Part shown: piece after piece, positions 55,619 to 63,895 of the stretch
How positions within the stretch are numbered: position 1 is the stretch's first letter
Layout of the letters: the number at the start of each line of letters is the position of its first letter
NCBI RefSeq assembly: GCF_003640545.1
Contig: NZ_CP025121.1
Span: forward strand, 1 to 64,000
DNA from: Candidatus Phytoplasma ziziphi
GTDB lineage: Bacteria; Bacillota_I; Bacilli_A; Acholeplasmatales; Acholeplasmataceae
Reading direction: 5' to 3'
Length of the DNA: 64,000 nucleotides
The notes under the pieces: model-generated
Told to the model about the DNA's origin: nothing
Database searches by the model: none
The model's input: the letters and a program-made list of their open reading frames with translations, nothing else
Made by a program: the position numbers and the translations under genes

Positions 55619-56167
55619 TTAAATTTTCAACAATTCATTTTTTTTCTTAATTGTATCTGTATCAACTAATTTAATAAATTTATTATTTAAATTTTGTATA
55701 TCTTTAGAAAAATGATCTTCTAATGTATCTGTTTCATTTAATTTTGTTTTTTTACCTTGACGAATAATATTTCTTATTGAAATTTTAGCTTGTTCTGCTA
55801 TTTTATCAACTTCTTTAATTAAAATTTTTCTTTTATCTTCTGTTGGCCGCGGAAAAACTAATTTTACAACTTGACCATCATCTTGTGGCGTTATTCCTAA
55901 ATCAGAATTTAAAATAGCTTTAGAAATTTCTCCAATAATACTATTGTCAAATGGTTTAATATTAATTTGGTTTCCTTCTGAAACGCTAATAGTACTAATA
56001 TTTTTTAAAGACATTTTTTCATTATAATAATCAATAGCTATTTTATCTAAAATTTTAGGATTAGCTATCCCTGTTCGAATATTAGTAAATTTAGATAACA
56101 TTACTTCTTGAGCTTGTAACATTTTCTTTTCTAAATTTTCAAAAATTAACTTCGCTAAATCTTTCAT
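55619..56167 (-). CDS. frr: ribosome recycling factor
   Basis: 182 residues, normal. RTGIANPKILDKIAIDYY (about 31-48), then LVFPRPTEDKRKILIKEV, are RRF. With EF-G it splits post-termination ribosomes. The gene overlaps the end of pyrH by 29 bases, as in many Firmicutes (pyrH-frr). Confidence 0.96.
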   Translation of the reverse strand: MKDLAKLIFENLEKKMLQAQEVMLSKFTNIRTGIANPKILDKIAIDYYNEKMSLKNISTISVSEGNQINIKPFDNSIIGEISKAILNSDLGITPQDDGQVVKLVFPRPTEDKRKILIKEVDKIAEQAKISIRNIIRQGKKTKLNETDTLEDHFSKDIQNLNNKFIKLVDTDTIKKKNELLKI

Positions 56168-56882
56168 TTTTATCCCTCTTAGAAGTGATCAAAGTACCTA
56201 TTTTTTCTTTTAAAATAATTTTTTTAATATTTCCTTTTATATTCATATCAAAAACTAAAATATCAACCTTATTTTCCCAACACAAAGACACGGCAGTCAT
56301 ATCCATAATATTTAATCTTTGAGCTAAAATTTCTTTATAATCAATTTGTTTTAATAAAAAAGCATCTTTATGTTTTTTAGGATCTTTATTATAAACGCCT
56401 TCGACACCATTTTTTGCCATCAAAATAACATCTACATCCAATTCTACTGCTCTAAGAGCTGCAGCAGTATCTGTTGAAAAAAAAGGTAAACCTAGCCCAG
56501 TTCCTAAAATCAGAACTCTTCCTTTGTTTAAATGTCTTAAAGCTTTTTCTTTGATATATGGTTCTGCAACCGCAATAACAGGAAAAGATGTCATCACTCT
56601 TGTTTGAATTTTTAAATTATTTAAAGCATCTTGTAAAGCTAAAGAATTAATAAGAGTTCCTAGCATTCCCATATAATCAGAACGACTACGTTCCATTCCT
56701 AACTCTTGACCTACCAAACCACGCCAAATATTACCAGCACCAACAATAATTACAATTTCGATACCTAAGTTTTTAATTTCTTTTATTTCTTCAGCAATTG
56801 CCTTAACTATTTGAGGATTAATGTTAAAATCTTCTCCTTTTAATGCCTCTCCACTTAATTTTAAAAGAATCCTTTTGAACAT
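56139..56882 (-). CDS. pyrH: uridylate kinase
   Basis: 247 residues. RILLKLSGEALKGEDFNI, VGAGNIWRGLVGQELGMERS and DYMGMLGTLINSLALQDAL are the amino-acid-kinase family motifs of hexameric UMP kinase. It makes UDP from UMP. It lies between tsf and frr, the conserved tsf-pyrH-frr order. Confidence 0.97.
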   Translation of the reverse strand: MFKRILLKLSGEALKGEDFNINPQIVKAIAEEIKEIKNLGIEIVIIVGAGNIWRGLVGQELGMERSRSDYMGMLGTLINSLALQDALNNLKIQTRVMTSFPVIAVAEPYIKEKALRHLNKGRVLILGTGLGLPFFSTDTAAALRAVELDVDVILMAKNGVEGVYNKDPKKHKDAFLLKQIDYKEILAQRLNIMDMTAVSLCWENKVDILVFDMNIKGNIKKIILKEKIGTLITSKRDKNERFSEVNF

Positions 56883-56972
56883 TAATTTACTCCTTTTAAG
56901 ATAAAAATTCTTTTCTTAATATTTATCTTATTTTTTTATAATAATAAACAAAAATTAATTAATTTTTAAAAA

Positions 56973-57812
56973 TCATTTTTTTCCCACTTCGAAACAATAA
57001 TAAGCAATAATATCAGTTTTGTTATGTGCTAAATATTCTCTTATGTTTTGATTACTTTCCATATAAAAAGGTTGTTCTAATAAACAATTTTTTTCGATTA
57101 AAGCGTTTAAATTATTTTCTATTATTTTTTCTAATAATTGATCCGTCAATGGTTTACGACTATTCTTTTGTTTAATTTGTTCTAATAAATTTTCTTTTTC
57201 TTTATTTATAAAATCGTTATCTACTGACTCTTTATTTAAAAATTTAGGTTTCATACCAACTATATGAACAGGCAAATGTTCTTCAGCGTCAGCAGAAGAT
57301 TTAGTTAAATGAACTAAAGAAGAAATTTTTCCTCCTTGATGTTTATAAAAACCAAACCCTTCTTCGTCTTTTTTATAAATTATTTGAATGCGTGATAAAA
57401 CAATTTGTTCTTTAATAATAAAAGTTTTTTCTGAAATTAATTCTTCAATGCTTTTTCCGTTCCATTGATATCTTAAAAAATCATCTAAATTTTTAATAGA
57501 AGAATCAGCTTCTAATAAAATTTTTTCTAATTGATTATATAAATCAATAAAATGTTCATTTTTAGCTACAAAATCTGTTTCAGTATTCAACTCATATAAA
57601 ATAGCTTTATTGCCTTTAACAACGACATTCGTTAAACCTTCTAAAGTTTCTTTCTTTTTATCCGGATTATAAGAAAAAATACCTTTTTTTTTCAATAATT
57701 CAATTGCAGCTTCAATATCTCCTTGAGTCTCTTCTAAAGCTGTTTTACAATGAGTTATTCCTGCTTGTGTTTTTTGTCTTAATTCTTTGATCATTTTAAG
57801 TGTTATTTTCAT
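56973..57812 (-). CDS. tsf: elongation factor Ts
   Basis: 279 residues. The N-terminal UBA-like region IKELRQKTQAGITHCKTALE and the TDFVAKNEHFIDL motif are EF-Ts. The RBS AAAGGAAAT supports the start at 57812. It recharges EF-Tu with GTP. It lies downstream of rpsB past a terminator-like hairpin. Confidence 0.96.
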   Translation of the reverse strand: MKITLKMIKELRQKTQAGITHCKTALEETQGDIEAAIELLKKKGIFSYNPDKKKETLEGLTNVVVKGNKAILYELNTETDFVAKNEHFIDLYNQLEKILLEADSSIKNLDDFLRYQWNGKSIEELISEKTFIIKEQIVLSRIQIIYKKDEEGFGFYKHQGGKISSLVHLTKSSADAEEHLPVHIVGMKPKFLNKESVDNDFINKEKENLLEQIKQKNSRKPLTDQLLEKIIENNLNALIEKNCLLEQPFYMESNQNIREYLAHNKTDIIAYYCFEVGKK

Positions 57813-57917
57813 AATTTTTTTATTTCCTTTTTTATTTTTTAAAAACTAAAAATTATTTTATTTTAAAATCGTAATTAAAAAATATTTTACTTAATTTTAG
57901 ATCAAATTATAAAAAAT

Positions 57918-57959
57918 TTACATAAAAAAAGATGTTATTAGACATCTTTTTTTATGTAA
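57918..57959. terminator. hairpin between rpsB and tsf
   Basis: An 18-bp stem (57918-57935 with 57942-57959, arm TTACATAAAAAAAGATGT) with the 6-base loop TATTAG. It lies in the 204-base gap after rpsB on the minus strand. It could be a terminator or an attenuator regulating tsf relative to rpsB. Confidence 0.8.
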
Positions 57960-58016
57960 TACATTTTAATTAAAATATAATTAAAAAACTTTAATGTAAC
58001 ATATAATAAAAAAATA

Positions 58017-58799
58017 TTATTTTATACTTGGTTGTTTTGATTCTAATTTTTCTTTTTCTTTTGTATTTTGTAAATTAATTTTAGCATTATTCATGCTTGT
58101 CTCAGCTTCAACTACAGCATTCGCGATAATAGAAGTTACTAACTTAACTCCTTTGATAGCGTCATTATTAGCAGGAATAATATAATCAACTAAATCAGGG
58201 TCACAATCACTATCAATAATACCAAAAACTTTAATATTTAATTTACGTGCTTCAGTAATAGCTATTACATCTTTTTTAACATCTGCAACAAAAATAGCTT
58301 GCGGTAATTGATTCATATCTTTAATTCCGCCTAAAAATTTTTCTAATTTTTCTCTTTTTCTTGTTAAAGTCATAATTTCTTTTTTAGATAAACCAGACCA
58401 TAAACCATCTTTTTCTTGTTTATATAAATCTTTTAAAAAATTAATTCTTTTAAAAATAGTTTGAAAATTAGTGAAAGTTCCGCCTAACCATCTATATGAA
58501 ACATAATATTGTTTTGCTCTTTCAGCTTCTTGTTGAATAATTTCACGAATTTGTTTTTTTGTTCCTAAAAATAAAATTTTGCCATTATTTTTAATTAATT
58601 CTACTATTTTAACATAAACAGATTCAATGGCTTCAATTGATTTCCTAAGGTCTATAATATGGATTCTATTTCTTACAATAGGTACTCCGTTTTCGTTTGA
58701 AAAAAGAAAAGGTTTCATTTTATAGTGACATTTTCTTACTGCGCTACCAAAATGAATTCCTGATCCTAATAATTGTTTAATAGAAACGACAGATGACAT
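58017..58799 (-). CDS. rpsB: 30S ribosomal protein S2
   Basis: 260 residues. LLGSGIHFGSAVRKCHYKMK near the start, YRWLGGTFTNFQTI, and IVDSDCDPDLVDYIIPANNDA-type text (read as DSDCDPDLVDY) identify S2, which binds the 30S last and contacts S1 in other bacteria. It heads the rpsB-tsf-pyrH-frr-cdsA run. Confidence 0.97.
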   Translation of the reverse strand: MSSVVSIKQLLGSGIHFGSAVRKCHYKMKPFLFSNENGVPIVRNRIHIIDLRKSIEAIESVYVKIVELIKNNGKILFLGTKKQIREIIQQEAERAKQYYVSYRWLGGTFTNFQTIFKRINFLKDLYKQEKDGLWSGLSKKEIMTLTRKREKLEKFLGGIKDMNQLPQAIFVADVKKDVIAITEARKLNIKVFGIIDSDCDPDLVDYIIPANNDAIKGVKLVTSIIANAVVEAETSMNNAKINLQNTKEKEKLESKQPSIK

Positions 58800-59036
58800 A
58801 AAAGCGAAAATTAACTCCTATTTAGATTTTTATAAAAATTTAGAATATTTAAATTATCAATGATAAATAAATTTTTAAAAAAATTAAACTCATTATTAAT
58901 CTAAAATCTTAAATAAAATTCAATTTATATTATTAATTTTATATTTTTTTAAAAAATATTTGTTTAATCCTAATCTAATTTATTTTAACATATTTTTATT
59001 TTTTTATAATTTAAATTTGAATTTATATTAAAATTT

Positions 59037-59495
59037 TCAATTAGTACTTCCGAATCCATTTTCACGAATCTTATTACTTTCGACTGAATCATCATTAGTC
59101 AAATAAAAATCTTGTAAAATTCCTTGCGCTATTCTTTCATTTTTTTCAATACTTACTTCTTCATTAGATAAATTATATAAAGGAATAAAAATATGTCCTT
59201 CATTTTTTAAATTATTATAATAATCACTATCTATAATGCCTACACTATTAGGCATAATTAACCTTTTTTTTAAATATAAAGAAGATCTAGGATAAATACA
59301 CAAAACTTTATTCGAATCGAAGCAAGCTTTTATCCCTGTCGGAATCAAAACTAATTCTTTAGGTTTGATAATAATAGAAATAGCAGATTCGAAATCATAT
59401 CCTGCGCTAAAAATAGTTTGTCTTCGAGGTAAATTAATACCTTTATCTTTAAAAGAAGTTACAATTTTGAAAAAAAATTTGACTTTATTATTCAC
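59037..59495 (-). CDS. dut: deoxyuridine 5'-triphosphate nucleotidohydrolase
   Basis: 152 residues, the trimeric dUTPase length. All five motifs appear: AGYDFES, YPRSSLY, GIIDSDYYN, ERIAQG and the C-terminal GFGSTN. It hydrolyses dUTP, limiting uracil in DNA, and matches ung at 46 kb. It follows the recombinase gene with a short gap. Confidence 0.93.
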   Translation of the reverse strand: MNNKVKFFFKIVTSFKDKGINLPRRQTIFSAGYDFESAISIIIKPKELVLIPTGIKACFDSNKVLCIYPRSSLYLKKRLIMPNSVGIIDSDYYNNLKNEGHIFIPLYNLSNEEVSIEKNERIAQGILQDFYLTNDDSVESNKIRENGFGSTN

Positions 59496-59501
59496 ATTAA
59501 T

Positions 59502-60443
59502 TTACCTTTTTGTTTTTTTATTTATTTTTTTGTCAAAATTCCTAGGATGATTTTCTAAAAATTTATTTTTTAAAAAAATATCAGAAATATAAGTATAAAT
59601 TTGAGTTGTTTTCAAATTAGCGTGCCCTAACAATTCTTGAACGACTCTTAAATCTGCTCCGTTATTTACTAAAATAGTAGCGAACGCATGTCTTAAAGCG
59701 TGAGGATATAACGCAACTTTTTCTCCGGTTTGAAGACTTAATTTATTTAAAATAAATCTAACTCCTTTACTGCTTAAAGGTGTACCTTTATAATTTATTA
59801 ATAAAAAATCATTTTTTTGTTTATTCGATTTATTTTTTTCATCTACAAATTTATTTCTAACATTTGACAAATAATATTTTATCATTTTAACTAAATTTTT
59901 ATGAAGAGGCAAAAATCTTTCTTTTTTTCCTTTACCATAAATTAAAATTTGACTATTATTCAAATAAACATTTTTTATTTTTAAATTAATTAATTCACTT
60001 ATCCTCAAACCACAACTATAAAGTAAATCTAAAATAATATAATTTCTATAACCTAAAAGTTTTGTTATATCAATAGAATCAAATAATTTTTGGATAAAAG
60101 ATTCAGATAAAATTGATGGTAATTTTCTAGGATTTTTTTTTAATTTAATTAATTTAAAAATATTATGTTTTATATTATATCTTTCAATTAAAAAATTATA
60201 AAAAGTTCTTAAGGAAGAAATTTTTCTCATAATGCTAATGTTAGAAAAATTTTCATTACTCAAATAAGAAACAAAATAACGAGCTTCATTTTCTTGAGAT
60301 AATGTTGATAAATTAAATTCTATTTTTTTTTGAAACAAAAAATTTTGAAATTCTTTTACATCATGAATATAACTCTTAATAGTTAAAAACGAATAGTTGC
60401 ATTCGATTCTTAAAAATAATTCAAATTCGTTAATAAAATCCAA
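59502..60443 (-). CDS. tyrosine recombinase, XerC/XerD type
   Basis: 313 residues. An N-terminal SAM-like core-binding domain (about 1-95) precedes a catalytic domain with R147 (SCGLRISEL), a Lys near 171-174 in the YGKGKKERFLPL turn, H248 and R251 (PHALRHAFA), H274 (LLGHANLKT) and Tyr at 283 or 285. All catalytic residues are there. It fits a chromosome-dimer resolvase; a single-recombinase XerS-like role or phage integrase origin cannot be excluded. Confidence 0.9.
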   Translation of the reverse strand: MDFINEFELFLRIECNYSFLTIKSYIHDVKEFQNFLFQKKIEFNLSTLSQENEARYFVSYLSNENFSNISIMRKISSLRTFYNFLIERYNIKHNIFKLIKLKKNPRKLPSILSESFIQKLFDSIDITKLLGYRNYIILDLLYSCGLRISELINLKIKNVYLNNSQILIYGKGKKERFLPLHKNLVKMIKYYLSNVRNKFVDEKNKSNKQKNDFLLINYKGTPLSSKGVRFILNKLSLQTGEKVALYPHALRHAFATILVNNGADLRVVQELLGHANLKTTQIYTYISDIFLKNKFLENHPRNFDKKINKKTKR

Positions 60444-60599
60444 CTTTTTACATCCTATTACTATTTATTATAGTAAAATAATTAATCTAAATTAATTATA
60501 AAAATTATAATCTTGAATAATCATCTTTTGGATATTTAAATATAAATCAAATATTTTTGAAAATTATTCATAAAAAATAATAAATTTTACTTCTAATCG

Positions 60600-61202
60600 C
60601 TATTTATAAGAACATAAAAGTTTTAAATATTGAGATTTGAAAAATTTTAAAACATTAGAACCTTTAAATATTAAAAAAATAATAATCAAAAAAGGAGAAA
60701 TCAATGATAAAACTTTCCACTTCCTCTTATCTATAATTTTTGATAATGGTATCTTTTTGACAACCTTATATAAAACATCTTCATAACTGATTTTTTTTTC
60801 GAAATCTAATATTTCTTTATTAGCAATGCCTTTAGTTGTAATAAATTTATCTGTTTTATTATTTTCTTGTATCTCATGCAATACGAAAGGATTTTGCTTC
60901 AATATATAATTTGTTCTAAATTGTTTATCGACATAAAAAACTACATGATCACGTGGTTTTAAATTTTCACACTCTTCAACGGTTAATTTTATAACAACGA
61001 CTAAATCATTTTTTTTAATGTCTGGCGACATACTTCCGCTAGATACATAACAAATATTAAAAAACATAAATTTATGAGTGTACTTAGGAAAAAAATAATT
61101 ACAAATATTCATAAAAATAAAATAAAAAACAATAAATAAAAAAAAATAATACAAAAAAGAAAACAACAAACTCAAAAATTTTATTAATTTAAAAAAAATC
61201 AT
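60600..61202 (-). CDS. second SipW-like signal peptidase (degenerate active site)
   Basis: 200 residues with N-terminal hydrophobic helices (about 3-32) and a C-terminal one (about 162-182). Ser57 in CYVSSGSMSPDIKKND is the nucleophile and His109 sits in FVLHEIQ. The third motif, KGDNN in the 46.4 kb paralogue, is KGIANK here, so the Asp is lost. It may therefore be weakly active, substrate-restricted or pseudo-enzymatic. The pair suggests two export-processing routes. Confidence 0.75.
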   Translation of the reverse strand: MIFFKLIKFLSLLFSFLYYFFLFIVFYFIFMNICNYFFPKYTHKFMFFNICYVSSGSMSPDIKKNDLVVVIKLTVEECENLKPRDHVVFYVDKQFRTNYILKQNPFVLHEIQENNKTDKFITTKGIANKEILDFEKKISYEDVLYKVVKKIPLSKIIDKRKWKVLSLISPFLIIIFLIFKGSNVLKFFKSQYLKLLCSYK

Positions 61203-61359
61203 CCTAAATACTCTTTTTTATCAAAAATTTCAAAAATAAATTACAAAGTTATAAAATTCTATTACAATTGTTCAACTTTATTCTTATATTAAATTATTTT
61301 TTACTATTTTTTACTATTTATTAAAATATTTTTAACTTTTCAATTATTACTCAATGAAA

Positions 61360-61800
61360 TCAATTAGAATTAAAATAATTTTTAATTCTAGACATATAGT
61401 CATCATTTTGTTCTGTATTAAGATTATTTTGGATTATATATTGACGTAAATTTTTAGGCATAAAAATTCTAATATCTTCTTTATTATAACCTATAACAAT
61501 AGATTTTTCATCATAAATAATAGGTTTTTTACAAATAGAAGGATTTTTTATAATAAATTTTTTGATTTCTTTAATAGTCATTGAAAATAAATCATTTTTT
61601 TGTTTTTTAAAAAGTTTAGAGCGAGTAGATATTATACTTGTAAAGTCTATATTATCATAATGTAAAATTACATCAATATCTTCTTCAGTTAATTGACAAC
61701 TACTTAAATTCTTTTCTTGATAATGAACATGATGTAAATCTAGCCATTTCTTAGCTTTTTTACATGAAGAACAGCGATTACTAGTTAAAATACAAATCAT
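61360..61800 (-). CDS. spx: Spx/ArsC-family regulator
   Basis: 146 residues. The N-terminal thioredoxin-like fold begins with the redox pair Cys10-Ser-Ser-Cys13 (LTSNRCSSCKKAKKWL). KPIIYDEKSIVIGYNKEDIR is the Spx-type later block. Spx binds the RNA polymerase alpha C-terminal domain and redirects transcription under oxidative stress. A function in thiol stress is inferred from the CxxC. Confidence 0.9.
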   Translation of the reverse strand: MICILTSNRCSSCKKAKKWLDLHHVHYQEKNLSSCQLTEEDIDVILHYDNIDFTSIISTRSKLFKKQKNDLFSMTIKEIKKFIIKNPSICKKPIIYDEKSIVIGYNKEDIRIFMPKNLRQYIIQNNLNTEQNDDYMSRIKNYFNSN

Positions 61801-62475
61801 AAATCATAAAAATTCTTTCTTGTTAAAACATTTCTTTGACAATTGTTTTAAAATTTTTTTAAAAACAATAAATATTAAATTTAAATATAATTTAAAATAA
61901 AAAAATAATTTTATAAAATAAAAAAATAATTATTTTAAAAAAAACTTCCCCTTACAATAAATATATTTTGCAAATGTCAACAACTAAAATATTCTTAATT
62001 ATAGCAAATTTTATTAAATCAAGCAACAAAAATGATTTTTAACAAATTGTCCAACATAAAATAAAGATCTATTTTTTTATATTAGGAATAAATTTAAATT
62101 AAATAAAGGAAAAGTATAAATTTCTTTTAAAAAAATTATTATCTACCATTATAAAATCAAAAAGATAAAGACGATATAATTTTCGAAATATTCAAAAAAA
62201 ATATCAAAGAAGTTAAAATCCAATTTAATAAAAATTTAAGAAATACAACAATTACTTTTCCCAACCTATAAAGAAACCAACCATAAACACTAAAATTAAA
62301 AATAATGAAACTAAAAAAGCACCTGTAGAATCAACTAACAATGTAAACAAAAAAACAAAATATATTAATAATAATATTTATAATCTTTATTTTTTTATAT
62401 TTATAAATTTTATAAAATCAAAAGCAAAAGCCTTCATTAATTTGTCAAAATAAAACTTTTTCAAATTAATAATTT

Positions 62476-62517
62476 AAAAATTAAATCATTGATTTCAAAA
62501 TAAATGATTTAATTTTT
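62476..62517. terminator. 15-bp hairpin, terminator-like
   Basis: AAAAATTAAATCATT (62476-62490) pairs perfectly with 62503-62517 around a 12-base loop, with T-runs on the 3' side for a plus-strand transcript. No intact gene lies upstream, so it may be a leftover. Confidence 0.5.
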
Positions 62518-62583
62518 TTCTTTTATATGCAGATAAGATTAAAAATAAGATTTAAAAATTATCTTTTAAAAGGTACATATAAG

Positions 62584-62598
62584 TTTTTTTTTTTTTTT
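62584..62598. repeat. 15-T homopolymer
   Basis: T15 is followed by GAATACAATTC and a group of CATGATACAAC repeats (two full copies, 62620-62630 and 62648-62658). It lies about 165 bases before the strong ribosome-binding site at 62748, on the plus strand. Long homopolymers near promoters are used in mycoplasmas for phase variation; whether this one does so is unproven. Confidence 0.8.
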
Positions 62599-62709
62599 GA
62601 ATACAATTCTTTTATACAACATGATACAACATGATATTTACTGCTTACATGATACAACAAAATTAAGATTATTATTTTAAAAATTAAATAAAATTTAAAA
62701 AAAATTAAC

Positions 62710-62754
62710 ATAAGTATTTGTTTAAACTATTTTAAACAAATACTTATGGGAGGA
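62710..62754 (+). promoter_or_regulatory. 17-bp hairpin abutting a strong ribosome-binding site
   Basis: ATAAGTATTTGTTTAAA (62710-62726) and its perfect complement (62731-62747) enclose a 4-base loop CTAT. The next bases, GGGAGGA (62748-62754), form a Shine-Dalgarno site 11 bases before ATG 62766. The stem could stabilise the 5' end of the mRNA or modulate initiation, or be an element end. Confidence 0.75.
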
Positions 62755-62765
62755 TTACATCTAAA

Positions 62766-62861
62766 ATGACATATCTAGAAAACCATAATCAAAATAATAT
62801 TAAACATCGCTTCAAAAGGCCAAATGCCAAAATCACTAGCTGGTTATGGTTCTTCCGCTGA
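62766..62861 (+). CDS. short ORF fed by the strong ribosome-binding site
   Basis: 31 codons from ATG 62766 (MTYLENHNQNNIKHRFKRP, ending in WLWFFR and TGA). It overlaps the FtsH-like frame below. The good ribosome-binding site makes translation likely. It may be the true N-terminus of a gene whose body now lies in another frame, or a leader peptide. No family recognised. Confidence 0.4.
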   Translation: MTYLENHNQNNIKHRFKRPNAKITSWLWFFR

Positions 62862-63063
62862 TAACCAAGACGCTGACAAATTATTAAGGCGAAATTCATC
62901 AAATATTTCAAAAGATCGTGAACTATTAAAAAAAGAATGTCAACGATTAATCAAATTAAATGAAATTCCTTTAATCAAAATCGCTGAAAAGTTATTTTAT
63001 CAAAAAAAACTTTCTCGAGCAGACGTTATTGAAATTATTAAGAATTATCCATTAAAAAAATAA
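62779..63063 (+). pseudogene. FtsH/HflB C-terminal fragment
   Basis: The frame open from the TAG at 62776 to TAA at 63063 ends in a segment with text KKECQRLIKLNEIPLIKIAE, then KKLSRADVIEII, which aligns in pattern with the M41 C-terminal helices of this window's intact FtsH ([19 protein letters not shown] and LNKKDIQEI). Upstream in the same frame is NIASKGQMPKSLAGYGSS. No AAA or HExxH part is left. A 79-residue ORF starts at ATG 62824. I read it as the remnant of a second ftsH copy, with moderate confidence because only a short helical stretch is matched. Confidence 0.55.
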
Positions 63064-63166
63064 TTCGAACTAGGACAAAATTTGAGACTCGAACAAATAC
63101 TAAAATAAAATTAAAAATATAGTTTTTTTAGTTTAATTCGTTCTTTCTTTTTCATTAAAAAGCTAA

Positions 63167-63307
63167 AATAAGTCTTATCGAAAACTTAAAAAATTAGATG
63201 GGGTGTATATATACAGTCTTCCCAAAAAAGATAAAAAAGACAAAGTGTATTTTTATACTATTTTATCAGATAAAAAGGTATTATTTATAAAAATAAATTG
63301 TAATTAA
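63167..63307 (+). pseudogene. remnant of an unrecognised gene
   Basis: A 46-codon open frame with no start codon, bounded by TAA at 63164 and TAA at 63305-63307. It reads like real protein (KLKKLDGVYIYSLPKKDK, then VYFYTILSDKKVLFIKI), with a beta-strand pattern and no low-complexity runs. Family unknown. It precedes the 63.4 kb gene on the same strand. Confidence 0.4.
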
Positions 63308-63380
63308 TCTGTTAATTATTGATTTCCTGTTATTTGAAAAAGTTCGATAAAAAACAAAAAAATTTACAATTAAAAACATT

Positions 63381-63725
63381 ATGAAAAAAATAGCAAAAAA
63401 AGTATTTGGTAAATCTATTAAGAATTTAAACGTTGATAATTTTGTAATTACTGGTGTTTCAGGGGTCGCTAGTGAAAATTTAACCAATCTTGTAGGTGAT
63501 ATTTTAGAACAAAATCCTGACGCTTTAGAAGTAGATAGTAAAATTATTAGTATTATTGAAGATTTTATGATGGGATGTATAGATTTTGTTGATGATATTC
63601 CAATAGTGAATAATTTAGCCAAAGCAGGATTAGAAGGTTTCAAAACTTTCGGAAAAGAAACTATTTATCCAGTAAATATTTTGAATGAAGTAGACAAAAA
63701 TGTTTTTAATAAAGATAAATTATAA
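63381..63725 (+). CDS. small protein of unknown function, frame-shifted at its 3' end
   Basis: 114 residues from MKKIAKKVFGKS, with helical, weakly hydrophobic text such as VITGVSGVASENLTNLVGD and IIEDFMMGCIDFVDDIP; no signal peptide. After the TAA at 63723 the next frame continues without a start into 63873 (NYKEIENPLDIAKNISKG, then HTVKDVSYRIIDTFSKLKFW). Loss of one base would fuse the two into about 165 residues. It may be a broken gene, a slippage product or two genes. No family recognised. Confidence 0.55.
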   Translation: MKKIAKKVFGKSIKNLNVDNFVITGVSGVASENLTNLVGDILEQNPDALEVDSKIISIIEDFMMGCIDFVDDIPIVNNLAKAGLEGFKTFGKETIYPVNILNEVDKNVFNKDKL

Positions 63726-63873
63726 AGAAATTGAAAATCCTTTGGATATAGCAAAAAATATCAGTAAAGGAACAGCTATGGCAGCAGAAAGCGTTTTTAA
63801 AGCATCTGTTCATACGGTTAAAGATGTTAGTTATAGAATTATAGATACTTTTTCCAAATTAAAATTTTGGTAA
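63717..63873 (+). pseudogene. 3' continuation of the 63.4 kb small gene
   Basis: About 50 codons, open in the frame one base off the upstream gene, ending in KLKFW and TAA at 63871-63873. An internal ATG at 63778 could start a 31-residue product. The amphipathic helical text continues the style of the preceding ORF, supporting one original gene. Confidence 0.45.
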
Positions 63874-63895
63874 TGGGATAAAAAAAGTAAAAATT

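Larger units (their letters stand above)
61801..62765. other. gene-poor AT-rich region at the strand switch
   Basis: About 960 bases with no intact gene. Two short coding-like frames, neither with a supported start: minus strand at 62252-62372 with LVDSTGAFLVSLF and IGWEK, all hydrophobic, and plus strand at 62172-62280 with DDIIFEIFKKNIKEVKIQFN. It also holds a hairpin (62476-62517), the 15-T tract (62584-62598) and CATGATACAAC repeats at 62620 and 62648. Confidence 0.55.

Noticed and set aside
62252-62372. Hydrophobic minus-strand frame (LVDSTGAFLVSLF, then IGWEK) recalling the C-terminus of NADH dehydrogenase subunit A/ND3
   Set aside because: Low-complexity hydrophobic text produces such resemblances, there is no start codon, and phytoplasmas lack this complex. 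No basis beyond a vague pattern.
63080-63095. TGAGACTCGAAC resembles the T-arm of tRNA-Leu at 52.4 kb, as if a tRNA-derived attachment site
   Set aside because: Only about 12 bases match, no cloverleaf can be folded around them, and the xerC/D gene is 3 kb away on the other strand. Too little to call an att site.
63281-63643. 120-residue minus-strand frame antisense to the 63.4 kb gene
   Set aside because: The plus-strand frame has more natural protein text and fits the orientation of its neighbours; the antisense frame looks like its shadow.
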